Below, piece after piece: positions 33,275 to 41,535 of a stretch of DNA of 64,000 nt. Position numbers and translations under genes: made by a program. Position 1 is the first letter of the stretch. Each line of letters opens with the position of its first letter. The notes under the pieces were generated by a model. It made no database searches and was not told the origin of the DNA. It was given only the letters and a program-made list of their open reading frames with translations. The DNA comes from Gammaproteobacteria bacterium (GTDB lineage: Bacteria; Pseudomonadota; Gammaproteobacteria; JADZEE01), in contig JADZEE010000051.1 of NCBI GenBank assembly GCA_020850735.1, forward strand, positions 32,982 to 96,981, given 5' to 3'.

Positions 33275-33985
33275 ATGAACCAGAGCTTCGATTTGACCGG
33301 CCGGGTGGCGCTCGTCACCGGCGCGGCGCGCGGCATCGGCCGTGCGATCGCCACGGCGCTCGCCGCGGCGGGCGCGACGGTCTGCGGTTTCGACCGCGAT
33401 ACCCCGGCGACGAGTCCGTTTCCGGTGTACGCGGTCGACATCGCCGATCCCGCCAGCGTGGCGGCGGGGCTCGCGCGCCTGACGCAACCGCCGGCGCTGC
33501 TGGTGAACAACGCCGGCATCACCCGCGACCGGACACTGGTGAAGATGTCCGACGAGGACTGGCTGGCGGTGCTGCAGGTCAACCTGACCGGCGCGTTCAA
33601 CCTGATCCGCGCCTGCGCGCCGGCGATGATCGAAGCCGGCTACGGGCGCATCGTCAGCGTCACTTCGATCAACGGGCTGCGCGGCAAATTCGGTCAGGCC
33701 AACTATACTGCCGCCAAGGCCGGTCTCATCGGTCTGACCAAGACCGCGGCGCGCGAGCTCGGTCCCAAGGGGATCACCGTGAATGCGGTCGCGCCGGGGA
33801 TGGTGCTGACCGAGATGGCGTTGCAAGTGCCTGAGGCGATCCGCGCCAACGCGCTCGCCGAGGCGGCGCTCAGGCGCCTCGCCGAGCCCGCGGACGTGGC
33901 CAATGCGGTCCTGTTCCTGTTGTCCGACGCCGCACGGATGATCACCGGCGAGGTGCTGCGGGTCGATGCCGGCCAGTACCTGTAG
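33275..33985 (+). CDS. SDR-family 3-oxoacyl/3-hydroxyacyl reductase-like protein
   Basis: Short-chain dehydrogenase of 236 aa, FabG-like. Motifs: TGAARGIG (cofactor), NNAG, catalytic Ser in SVTSING, YTAAK (Tyr-x3-Lys) and PGMVLTEM. The ATG at 33275 has AGGAG at proper distance and is preferred to the GTG 18 bp upstream. It sits inside the pathway operon between ferredoxin and bcrC, yet no SDR is needed for benzoyl-CoA itself. It could oxidise 3-hydroxypimelyl-CoA or a ring-substituted analogue; that is inference only. After it comes the bcr promoter region. Confidence 0.85.
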   Translation: MNQSFDLTGRVALVTGAARGIGRAIATALAAAGATVCGFDRDTPATSPFPVYAVDIADPASVAAGLARLTQPPALLVNNAGITRDRTLVKMSDEDWLAVLQVNLTGAFNLIRACAPAMIEAGYGRIVSVTSINGLRGKFGQANYTAAKAGLIGLTKTAARELGPKGITVNAVAPGMVLTEMALQVPEAIRANALAEAALRRLAEPADVANAVLFLLSDAARMITGEVLRVDAGQYL

Positions 33986-34066
33986 CCGCAGTTGGGGCGA
34001 ATGTGGCGCATAGAACGCTTGTGAAACAAGCACTTGACCTGCCCGGTGCGCGATCGGATCAGCAGC

Positions 34067-34080
34067 TTGATCCAGATCAA
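34067..34080. promoter_or_regulatory. FNR/ANR-type box upstream of bcrC
   Basis: TTGATCCAGATCAA is a perfect match to the FNR/ANR consensus (TTGAT-N4-ATCAA). Its centre, 34073.5, is 41.5 bp from about 34115, where a start site would fall for the -10 candidate CATTAT at 34105-34110. That is class II activator geometry. It predicts anaerobic induction of bcrCBAD. Confidence 0.75.
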
Positions 34081-34091
34081 AGACGTAAAAC

Positions 34092-34105
34092 CGTACTGCT
34101 TTACC
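34092..34105. promoter_or_regulatory. Operator-like site B overlapping the bcrC promoter
   Basis: CGTACTGCTTTACC, a near-palindrome aligned with site A (29862-29875), lies between the FNR box and the -10 candidate CATTAT. A repressor bound here would block RNA polymerase, so control would combine anaerobic activation with effector-dependent repression. The repressor gene is not visible in the window. Confidence 0.55.
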
Positions 34106-34166
34106 ATTATTCACCGGAAGTAGCCCCGATCGGGCTACCCGTCAGGCACCCGGAGGATCCGCCCTC

Positions 34167-35327
34167 ATGTCCGTAGCAGCCATCGTCGAGCGCTGTCAGG
34201 CGCTGTACGAAGACCTCCATTTCAATGCCGTGCGCGACTGGAAGGCCGCGGGCGAGGGGCGCAAAGCCATCGGCTTCATGCCTTTTTACGTGCCGCGCGA
34301 GATCATCCACGCGGCGGGCATGCTGCCGGTCGGGATCCTCGGCGGCGGCGACCAGCTCGAGGTCATCCACGGCGATGCCTACTACCAGAGCTACATCTGC
34401 CGCATCCCGCGCTCGACCATCGAGCTGGCCGTGACCGGCCGTATCGACTGCCTCGACGGCATGCTCTTTCCGAGCATCTGTGACGTCATCCGCAACCTCT
34501 CGGGCATGTGGCAGCTCAAGTTCCCCGACAAGTACGTGCGGTATTTCGACGTGCCGCAGAATTTCGAGGGGGGCATCGGCGGCAGCTACTACGTGCACGA
34601 AATGGCGACCCTGCGTGAGGACCTCGGCCGCCTGCGCGGCAGTCCCATCACCGACGCCGAGCTGCTCGCCTCCATCACCGTCTACAACGAGCACCGCCGG
34701 GTGCTGGCCGAGCTGTACGCCAAGCGCGCAGCGCAGCCCTGGCAGATGCCGACCTCCGAAATCTACCTGCTGCTGCGCGCCGGGATGCTCTTGCCGGTCG
34801 AGGAGCACATCCCGCTCGTGCGCGAGTACATCGCCGCGGCCGAAGCCGAGGACCGCCCGCAGCGTGACAACTGCCGCGTGGTCGTCACCGGCATGTTCTG
34901 CGAACAGCCGCCGCTCGGGCTGATCAAGTCCATCGAGATGGCCGGCTGCTACGTCGTCGACGACGACTGGATGCTGGTGCACCGCTGGTTCACCGACGAC
35001 GTCGCCGAGACCGGCGACCCGCTGCTCAATCTGTCCGAAGCCTACCTCGGTCACTCCATGGAGATGCCGTCCAAGTACGTCCCCTGCAAGGCGGACAAGG
35101 GCCGCTTCCTGATCGAGTCGGTGCGCAACAACGGCGCCGAGGGCGTCATCTTCGCAGCGCCGTCGTTCTGCGATCCGGCGCTGCTCGATCGGCCGATGCT
35201 GCAGAAAGCCCTCAACCGCGAGGGAATTCCGTATACCGCCTTCAAGTACGCCGAGAACTCGGGCCAGATGGCGCCGATCCGCGAGCAGGCCGGCACTTTT
35301 GCCGATTCGATCAAACTCTGGAGCTGA
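34167..35327 (+). CDS. bcrC: Benzoyl-CoA reductase subunit C
   Basis: Component of the class I, ATP-dependent benzoyl-CoA reductase, which reduces benzoyl-CoA to cyclohexa-1,5-diene-carbonyl-CoA. BcrC and BcrB form the substrate- and cluster-binding half, related to 2-hydroxyacyl-CoA dehydratases. At 386 aa it matches the Thauera subunit in length. Seen: KAIGFMPFYVPREIIHAAGM, GGGDQLEVIHGDAYYQSYICRIPRS and GMLFPSICDVIRNLSG, the family's cysteine-containing blocks. The ATG has GGAGG. First gene of bcrCBAD, 12 bp before bcrB, behind an FNR box and operator B. Confidence 0.95.
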   Translation: MSVAAIVERCQALYEDLHFNAVRDWKAAGEGRKAIGFMPFYVPREIIHAAGMLPVGILGGGDQLEVIHGDAYYQSYICRIPRSTIELAVTGRIDCLDGMLFPSICDVIRNLSGMWQLKFPDKYVRYFDVPQNFEGGIGGSYYVHEMATLREDLGRLRGSPITDAELLASITVYNEHRRVLAELYAKRAAQPWQMPTSEIYLLLRAGMLLPVEEHIPLVREYIAAAEAEDRPQRDNCRVVVTGMFCEQPPLGLIKSIEMAGCYVVDDDWMLVHRWFTDDVAETGDPLLNLSEAYLGHSMEMPSKYVPCKADKGRFLIESVRNNGAEGVIFAAPSFCDPALLDRPMLQKALNREGIPYTAFKYAENSGQMAPIREQAGTFADSIKLWS

Positions 35328-35339
35328 GGGGGTAGAGCC

Positions 35340-36638
35340 ATGAGCGCAAACGTCACCAATTCGAAGGCAGCTCGGAAGGATCGCTCCATGGAGCTGCAAA
35401 AGCAGATGATCGCGTCGAACTTCGACGCGCTCGCCGTCGCCCACGAACAGGGTAAGAAGGTGTCCTCGACTTTCGTCCCGGGCAACCTGAACGAGCTGAT
35501 GATGTGCTTCGATTTCGTGCGCAACTTTCCGGAGGTGAACGCGCTGCAGGCCGCGATGCGCAAGAAGACCGGCGGTTACATCATGGACGCCGAGCGCAGC
35601 GGTCATTCCGAGGACGTGTGCACCTACGTCAAGGCCGACCTCGGCATGATGAGCAAGGGCAACATCGGTCCGACCGGCCGGCCGCTGCCGACGCCCGACC
35701 TGCTGCTGCTGTCCTACACCGGCTGTTTCACGTTCATGAAATGGTTCGAGCTGGTGCGCGACGAGTACGACTGTGAGACGGCCATGCTGCACGTTCCCTA
35801 CCAGGGCGACGGCAACATCACCAAGAACATGGTCGATTACGTCGTCGCGCAGATCAAGAACAACGTCATTCCGGTGTGCGAGCGCGTGTCGGGGGTGAAA
35901 TTCGACATCGATCGGCTGCGCGAGAACCTGAAGGAATCACGCAAGGCCGAGGACGATCTCGTGTGGGTTCTGCAGGCGGCAAAGAACCGACCCTCGCCCA
36001 TCGACTCCTATTTCGGCGGGATCTACTACTGCGGACCGATCTTCTCCGCCTTCCGCGGCAGCGAGGCCGCAAGCCGCTACTACGGGATCCTGCGCGAGGA
36101 GATCGAGGCGCGCGTAGCCGAGGGCAAGGGACCGGTGACGCCGGACGGCGACATGATGGAGGAGAAATTCCGTCTCGTTGTCGAGGGGCCGCCGAACTGG
36201 ACCAACTTCCGCGACTTCTGGAAGATGTTCTACGACGAGGGCGCGGTCGTGGTCGCCTCTACCTACACCAAGGTCGGCGGCACTTACGACTTCGACGGCT
36301 TTCGCCACGATCCCGACCGCCCGCTCGAGGCGCTCGCCGAGTACTGCCTCGGGTGCTACACCAACCGCAGCCTGCCGATGCGCACGAAGATGGTCGAGAC
36401 CTACATGAACGAGTACGAGGCGGACGGCTTCCTGGTCAACTCGATCAAGAGCTGTAACAGCTTCGCCGCCGGCGAGTTGCTGATGATGCGAGAGATCGAG
36501 GAGCGCACCGGCAAGCCGGCGGCGTTCATCGAGACGGATCTGGTCGATCCGCGCTATTTCTCGGCAGCCAACGTCAAGAATCGCCTGGAGAGCTACTTCC
36601 AGATGCTGAGCCAGAAACGCACCCGGGCCGCGGCCTGA
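35340..36638 (+). CDS. bcrB: Benzoyl-CoA reductase subunit B
   Basis: Partner of BcrC in the active-site half of benzoyl-CoA reductase. At 432 aa it has the expected size. Features include the [17 protein letters not shown] segment, [33 protein letters not shown] and [16 protein letters not shown], with cysteines that can hold a [4Fe-4S] cluster as in HgdB-type dehydratases. The ATG at 35340 has GGGGG-TAG upstream; an internal ATG (MELQKQM) is an alternative. Gene order C-B-A-D matches known clusters. Oxygen-sensitive. Confidence 0.95.
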   Translation: MSANVTNSKAARKDRSMELQKQMIASNFDALAVAHEQGKKVSSTFVPGNLNELMMCFDFVRNFPEVNALQAAMRKKTGGYIMDAERSGHSEDVCTYVKADLGMMSKGNIGPTGRPLPTPDLLLLSYTGCFTFMKWFELVRDEYDCETAMLHVPYQGDGNITKNMVDYVVAQIKNNVIPVCERVSGVKFDIDRLRENLKESRKAEDDLVWVLQAAKNRPSPIDSYFGGIYYCGPIFSAFRGSEAASRYYGILREEIEARVAEGKGPVTPDGDMMEEKFRLVVEGPPNWTNFRDFWKMFYDEGAVVVASTYTKVGGTYDFDGFRHDPDRPLEALAEYCLGCYTNRSLPMRTKMVETYMNEYEADGFLVNSIKSCNSFAAGELLMMREIEERTGKPAAFIETDLVDPRYFSAANVKNRLESYFQMLSQKRTRAAA

Positions 36639-36657
36639 GGTCACGGGAGAACGCGAA

Positions 36658-37968
36658 ATGAAATGTTTCATTGGCATCGATCTCGGGTCTACGACGACCA
36701 AGGCGGTCGTCATCGACGACCACCAGGAGGTGCTCGGGCGCGGCATCACCAACTCGCGCTCGAATTACCACATCGCCGCCGAGGTGGCAAAGCAGGAAGC
36801 GCTGGTAAACGCGCGTTTCAACCTGTTCCGGCGCGAGCTGTCCGGAGTGCAGGCTGTCGCCGCCGATCTCGACGAGTTCCTCGCCCAGCTCGAGCGCGAT
36901 TTTCGCCTCGAGCAGTTCCTCGAGAGCCTGGCGGATTTGAAAGACACCTGTGTCGCCAACACCACCGAGGCGCGGTTCGGCGCCAGCGCGGCACCGTTGA
37001 TCGAGGCGCTCGGCGCGTTGTTCGAGCGCCTGCGCACGGAAGCACCGACGCTGTTCCTGCCGGGTGCCTCGCGCAAGTCGGACTTCTTCCGTGACATCGC
37101 CGGGTCCCGCTACCTGGCCGCCGGCGAGGAAGTCGCGCGCGCCAGCCAGGTGCCCTACGACGCACTGCTGAACGTGTACGACCGTTCCATCATCGACGTC
37201 GAGAACCGCCTGTCCGCCGAGAGCCCGGAACAGAAACTCCTGCGCGCGCTCGACCGTACCATCGTCGCGATACCGGCGCTCAGCGGCGCGGCCGAGGCAG
37301 TGCGGGCCCCGGTTCGCGCCGTCCTGGAATCCGAGCTCGAAGAGGCCTACGTCGTCGGTACCGGCTATGGCCGCGCGACGCTGCCGTTCTCCAAGGAGCA
37401 CATCCGCTCGGAGATCCTGTGTCACGGCCTCGGCGCGCACATGATGTATCCGCACACCGCGACGGTGCTCGACATCGGCGGCCAGGATACCAAGGCGATC
37501 CAGGTCGATCCGCAGGGGATCGTCGAGAATTTTCAGATGAACGACCGCTGCGCCGCGGGTTGTGGCCGCTATCTCGGCTACATCGCCGACGAGATGAACG
37601 TCGGCCTGCACGAGCTCGGACCGATGGCAATGCAGGCCACGCGCACGGTGCGCATCAACTCGACCTGCACGGTATTCGCAGGTGCGGAGCTTCGCGACCG
37701 CCTGTCGCTCGGCGAGAAGCGCGAGGACATCCTCGCCGGGCTGCACCGGGCGATCATCCTGCGCGCGATGTCTATCCTGTCGCGCTCGGGCGGCGTTCGC
37801 GACCAGTTCACCTTCACCGGCGGCGTCGCCAAGAACGAGGCGGCGGTGAGCGCGTTGCGTGATCTGGTGAAGGAAAACTACGGCGACGTGCAGATCAACA
37901 TCGACCCGGACTCGATATTCACCGGCGCGCTCGGCGCCTCGGAATTCGCGCGCCGGGCGGCCGCGTAG
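36658..37968 (+). CDS. bcrA: Benzoyl-CoA reductase subunit A (ATPase/activator)
   Basis: ASKHA-fold ATPase subunit that couples hydrolysis of ATP to low-potential electron transfer. N-terminal phosphate loop: [16 protein letters not shown]. The bridging [4Fe-4S] cluster ligands are in [16 protein letters not shown] and [10 protein letters not shown]. The adenosine loop is [12 protein letters not shown]. At 436 aa it is Thauera-like (BcrA) rather than the longer Azoarcus BzdP. The ATG follows GGGAGAA, 19 bp after bcrB. Works as a dimer with BcrD, sharing the cluster. Confidence 0.95.
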   Translation: MKCFIGIDLGSTTTKAVVIDDHQEVLGRGITNSRSNYHIAAEVAKQEALVNARFNLFRRELSGVQAVAADLDEFLAQLERDFRLEQFLESLADLKDTCVANTTEARFGASAAPLIEALGALFERLRTEAPTLFLPGASRKSDFFRDIAGSRYLAAGEEVARASQVPYDALLNVYDRSIIDVENRLSAESPEQKLLRALDRTIVAIPALSGAAEAVRAPVRAVLESELEEAYVVGTGYGRATLPFSKEHIRSEILCHGLGAHMMYPHTATVLDIGGQDTKAIQVDPQGIVENFQMNDRCAAGCGRYLGYIADEMNVGLHELGPMAMQATRTVRINSTCTVFAGAELRDRLSLGEKREDILAGLHRAIILRAMSILSRSGGVRDQFTFTGGVAKNEAAVSALRDLVKENYGDVQINIDPDSIFTGALGASEFARRAAA

Positions 37969-38002
37969 ACGACGCGATCACAAAGAACGGAGGCATGCAG
38001 CC

Positions 38003-38845
38003 ATGACCATCACCGCAGGCATCGACATCGGCTCCGGCGCCGTCAAGACGGTGCTATTCCGCTGCGAAGGCGAGGACACCGAGTGGCTCGCGCGGCAGAC
38101 CGACCGCGTCCGGCGCCGCGATCCGCTGGTGCTCGCACGTGAGGCCTACGACCATCTGCTGCGGGAAACGGGCACTGATCCGGACGAGGTCGCCTACGTC
38201 GCCACCACCGGCGACGGCGAAAGCGTGCCGTTTCGCACCGGACACTTCTACTCCATGACCACGCACGCGCGTGGCGGTGTGTACCTGAACCCGGCTACGC
38301 GCGCGGTCGTCGACGTCGGCGCGCTGAATGGCAAAGCCATCCGCATCGACGGGCGGGGCAAGGTGCTGAGCTACAAGATGACCAGTCAGTGTGCGTCGGG
38401 ATCGGGGCAGTTCCTGGAGAACATCGCCCGTTACCTCGGTGTCGCCATCGAGGAGATCGGCACGCTGTCGGCCAGCGCCGACGATCCCGAGAAGGTATCG
38501 AGCATCTGCGCGGTGCTTGCCGAGACGGACGTCATCAACATGGTCTCGCGCGGCATCACGACCTCCAACATCCTCAAGGGCATCCATCTGTCCATGGCGG
38601 ACCGGCTGGTGAAGCTCATCAAGTCGATCAAGGTCGACGACGGCGTGGTGCTGGTCTCCGGCGGGCTCGCCAACGACGCCGGCCTGCTCAAGGCCATCCG
38701 CGAACAGATGGCCGAGCAGAAAGTGAAAGTGGAAGTCACCAGTCACGCCGATTCGATCTACGCCGGCGCGATCGGGGCCGCGCTCTGGGGGGCGTTCCGG
38801 CACGAGAAGCTGGCGGCGCTGAACGCACTGCCGAAGGCGGGATGA
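38003..38845 (+). CDS. bcrD: Benzoyl-CoA reductase subunit D (ATPase/activator)
   Basis: Second ASKHA ATPase subunit, 280 aa, related to HgdC activators. Phosphate loop: AGIDIGSGAVKTVLF. Cluster cysteines lie in SQCASGSGQFLENIA and SSICAVLAETDVIN. Adenosine motif: VSGGLANDAGLL. The ATG at 38003 has GGAGG upstream. It forms the BcrA-BcrD module that passes electrons to BcrC-BcrB. The operon appears to end here: the next 93 bp contain only weak GC hairpins, and the following gene converges. Confidence 0.95.
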   Translation: MTITAGIDIGSGAVKTVLFRCEGEDTEWLARQTDRVRRRDPLVLAREAYDHLLRETGTDPDEVAYVATTGDGESVPFRTGHFYSMTTHARGGVYLNPATRAVVDVGALNGKAIRIDGRGKVLSYKMTSQCASGSGQFLENIARYLGVAIEEIGTLSASADDPEKVSSICAVLAETDVINMVSRGITTSNILKGIHLSMADRLVKLIKSIKVDDGVVLVSGGLANDAGLLKAIREQMAEQKVKVEVTSHADSIYAGAIGAALWGAFRHEKLAALNALPKAG

Positions 38846-38938
38846 CGGACGCGCGCCGTTGCGTCCGGACCTGCGCCGGGCACAACGACGTGTACGAGCG
38901 GGCGCGCCGGTCGCGCCGCGCGGGCGCGGCCCGTGCGG

Positions 38939-40270
38939 TCAGGCGTCTTCGAGCTCCCGACGGATGCGGCGCACGGCGTGCCAGATGGCAAAGGCGAGCA
39001 CCGGGATCGCCGCGGCGATGACCCAATCCGGTTCGAGCGGTGGCCACAGCGATTTGAACGCCTTGGCGAGATAGCCGACGAGGCCCGCCATGTAATAGGT
39101 CACGGCAGCGATCGACAGGCCTTCCACGGTCTGTTGCAGGCGCAGGGACAGTTTGCCGCGCCGTTCCATGGCCGCCAGCAGCGCCTGGTTCTGTTCCTCG
39201 CGCGCGATGTCCACCCGCGTGCGCAGCAGCGCGCTCGCCCGTTCGACGCGGGCGGACAACTCGTCCTGGCGGCGCGCGGCGGCGGCGCAGGAGCTCATGG
39301 CCGGCGCCATCCGTCTGGACAGAAAACCGCTCAAGGTGCGCATGTCGCCGACACGTTGCTCGCGCAGCTCCGCGACCCGAGCGCGCACCAGCTCCCAGTA
39401 GGCCTGCGCCGCGGAGAAACGGAACGCCGTCGCGGCCACGGACCGTTCCACGTCCGCAGCGACCCGGGTGAGCGCGTCGAGAAGACGGCGTTCCTCCGCC
39501 TGGGCCGCGTCGGGATCGTGTTGCCCGTGCAGGGCGGATGTGGCGGCGGTGATCGCGGCGAGCTGCTGCTCCAGTGTTGCCAGCTCCTGCAGCGCCGTAC
39601 GCGCGACCGGGAACGCGAGCAGCGCCATCATGCGGTAGGTTTCGATCTCGACCAGACGCTGTACGATGCGTGCGGCGCGGGCGCGCCCCATACCGTGATC
39701 GACCACCAGCCAGCGTGTGCGCCCGCCCGTCGCGTCCGCGCGGTAGAGAAAATCGGTATAGATCGACGCCGCGCCTTCCAGCGTCCGGGCGCCGGCGACG
39801 AGCTCGGGCGCGAGCAGGCGGCCCGCCGCGGCCGGTGTGTCGGTCGCTCCTGCGGCCGGTACGAGCACGATGTCACTGGCGGCGATGACCTGGCCGGGCA
39901 ATTCCGCGAGCCAGTCCCGCGGCAGCCGATCGAACGCGCTCGGGAACGCAGCGACGGTTTCGAGGGTGGCGCCGGGCAGCGGACACGCGAACAGCAGGTT
40001 GGTGAACTCGCTGTGACGCTCCCACTTGATGCGCAAACCGGGCAACTCGATGATGGCGTGCGCGGCGGCGGCGTCGACCGGCACCACCACGTCGTGGGCC
40101 GTGGCCAGGGCCTGTACGCGGGTGCGTACGTCACCGAGCGGGGCGTCCGCCAGCGCCAGGCACGATGCCACGCCGGGGCTCTCGACCGGTGTCGCCGGAC
40201 GGGCGTGGACCTCGTCGGCGAGCTGACGGCGCAAAGGATGGTCGGCGGGCAGGCGCGCGCGGGTGTTCAT
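38939..40270 (-). CDS. DUF3422 membrane-associated protein
   Basis: A 443-residue protein of the DUF3422 family. The N-terminus LPADHPLRRQLADEVHARPATPV is the family signature. The middle is soluble and helical, and two C-terminal membrane segments lie at about 385-405 (LSIAAVTYYMAGLVGYLAKA) and 412-432 (PDWVIAAAIPVLAFAIWH). Members are widespread in proteobacteria, and their function is not established; fusions hint at a link to membrane or ligand sensing. It converges on bcrD and follows the double GNAT gene by 67 bp on the same strand. Confidence 0.82.
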   Translation of the reverse strand: MNTRARLPADHPLRRQLADEVHARPATPVESPGVASCLALADAPLGDVRTRVQALATAHDVVVPVDAAAAHAIIELPGLRIKWERHSEFTNLLFACPLPGATLETVAAFPSAFDRLPRDWLAELPGQVIAASDIVLVPAAGATDTPAAAGRLLAPELVAGARTLEGAASIYTDFLYRADATGGRTRWLVVDHGMGRARAARIVQRLVEIETYRMMALLAFPVARTALQELATLEQQLAAITAATSALHGQHDPDAAQAEERRLLDALTRVAADVERSVAATAFRFSAAQAYWELVRARVAELREQRVGDMRTLSGFLSRRMAPAMSSCAAAARRQDELSARVERASALLRTRVDIAREEQNQALLAAMERRGKLSLRLQQTVEGLSIAAVTYYMAGLVGYLAKAFKSLWPPLEPDWVIAAAIPVLAFAIWHAVRRIRRELEDA

Positions 40271-40337
40271 CGCGCCAGCCTAGCGCGCCCGCGGGCGCGC
40301 TCCAATGGCCCGGGGCCGACCGCCGGGGCCGGGTGGC

Positions 40338-41336
40338 CTAGAACGTGCGGATGAACGGTATCTGCTGCGACGGCGTGAAACCGTTGCGCACGAAGAAGGC
40401 GAACAGCGCCTGCGCGCCCGTTTCGACCGAGGTGCGAATGCGATCGACACGCAGCGTCGTCAGATTCGCGAGCAGCTGGGCGAGCAGGGCGGTGGCGACG
40501 TGGCGGTGCTGATAGCCGGGATCGACGTCGATGATGTCGAGCACGGCCACCGGTTCGGTGCGGGCGAACTCGCCGAAGTCGACGCGGGCCATGATGAAGC
40601 CGACGACATGGTCGTCGAGTTCGGCCACCATGGACACGCGGATCCCGGACAGCTCGAATACCTCCGCGAGCTTGCGCTGATAGTAGTCGCTGCGATCCCG
40701 GCCGAGGATCTTGCGGTCGATGCGCACCAGCGCGTCGAAATCATCGGCGCGCAGTGAACGGCAGCCCACGCGGTCGCGCGCGAGCTGAATGTAATCGAAC
40801 GCACCCGATGTGCTGTAGTCGATCTCGGCCGGTGCCTCGTCGGTGTCGGTCTGCTCGTCGCCGGTTTCGCTCGCCAGCGTGCGGCCGACGTCGCGCTCCA
40901 GGATGTAGCGGGGTGCGAGCTGGAAACCGGCACGCTCGAAAAACGTGAGCATGCTGTGATTGCGCCAGTCCGCCTGGGTGACCATCTGGCGCACGCCCTT
41001 GTGGCGCAGCAGTCCGTCCATGGCGCCGAGCATCGTCTGCCCGAGACCGCGATGCTGCACCTGCGGATCGACGCCGATGGCATCGAGGGCAGCCAGCGGT
41101 TCGCTCACGCCGTACTCGCCTTCGACCAGCCGCGCGAGCAGAAATCCCTGCAGCGTCGCGCCGTCGGCGCAGCCCAGGTAGACGTAGTCCTTCGGCGCGC
41201 GCAGCGCAGCTTCCAGGCGTTTTTCGAAAAAACCCTGTCGCGAGCGGCCGGTATAGGCGGCATCGATGGCGATGACCCGCTCGAGATCCGCAGCGGCGAG
41301 CGGGCGGGTGGTCGGTTTGGCGAGGCGGGTGTTCAT
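40338..41336 (-). CDS. Tandem GNAT-domain acetyltransferase
   Basis: A 332-residue protein made of two GNAT folds. The first (about 10-155) ends its core with AIGVDPQVQHRGLGQTML, and the second (about 195-325) with IIDVDPGYQHRHVATALL. Both carry the V-D-P-x-x-Q-H-R-x-x-[GA] acetyl-CoA loop, the second with a weaker glycine pattern. A Glu/Asp-rich linker separates them. Substrate is unknown. In some anaerobic aromatic degraders GNATs acetylate acyl-CoA ligases, which makes the neighbouring aryl-CoA ligase a candidate. It is preceded by motif C at 41418-41439, the variant of the bcr/had operator. Confidence 0.78.
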   Translation of the reverse strand: MNTRLAKPTTRPLAAADLERVIAIDAAYTGRSRQGFFEKRLEAALRAPKDYVYLGCADGATLQGFLLARLVEGEYGVSEPLAALDAIGVDPQVQHRGLGQTMLGAMDGLLRHKGVRQMVTQADWRNHSMLTFFERAGFQLAPRYILERDVGRTLASETGDEQTDTDEAPAEIDYSTSGAFDYIQLARDRVGCRSLRADDFDALVRIDRKILGRDRSDYYQRKLAEVFELSGIRVSMVAELDDHVVGFIMARVDFGEFARTEPVAVLDIIDVDPGYQHRHVATALLAQLLANLTTLRVDRIRTSVETGAQALFAFFVRNGFTPSQQIPFIRTF

Positions 41337-41417
41337 CGGTGTTCTCCCGGTGGGCTGGCGCGGCGCATGGTGGCGGATTGTCGCGGCGGTTGGGGTGCGT
41401 GTCGCGGTCCGTATAAT

Positions 41418-41439
41418 GGTATTGTAGTACTATAATACC
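41418..41439. promoter_or_regulatory. Operator-like site C upstream of the GNAT gene
   Basis: Two overlapping versions of the motif: GGTATTGTAGTACT (41418-41431) and AGTACTATAATACC (41426-41439), in an A+T-rich island in otherwise GC-rich DNA. On the minus strand, ATGACA and TACAAT could be -35 and -10 boxes for the GNAT gene with the motif overlapping them. A TATAAT at 41412-41417 faces the other way but no plus-strand gene follows. Confidence 0.5.
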
Positions 41440-41535
41440 CCTAATGTCATTTCCAGAATGACCCGCCCGCCAGGGTCGCCCGGGGCCGCGCACGTGCGGC
41501 AGCGGTCGGCACGGGCGAGGACGCGAACCGCACGC

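Noticed and set aside
31769..34114. Long minus-strand open frame under oah, dch, ferredoxin and SDR.
   Set aside because: Composition typical of a shadow frame; the plus-strand genes are unambiguous.
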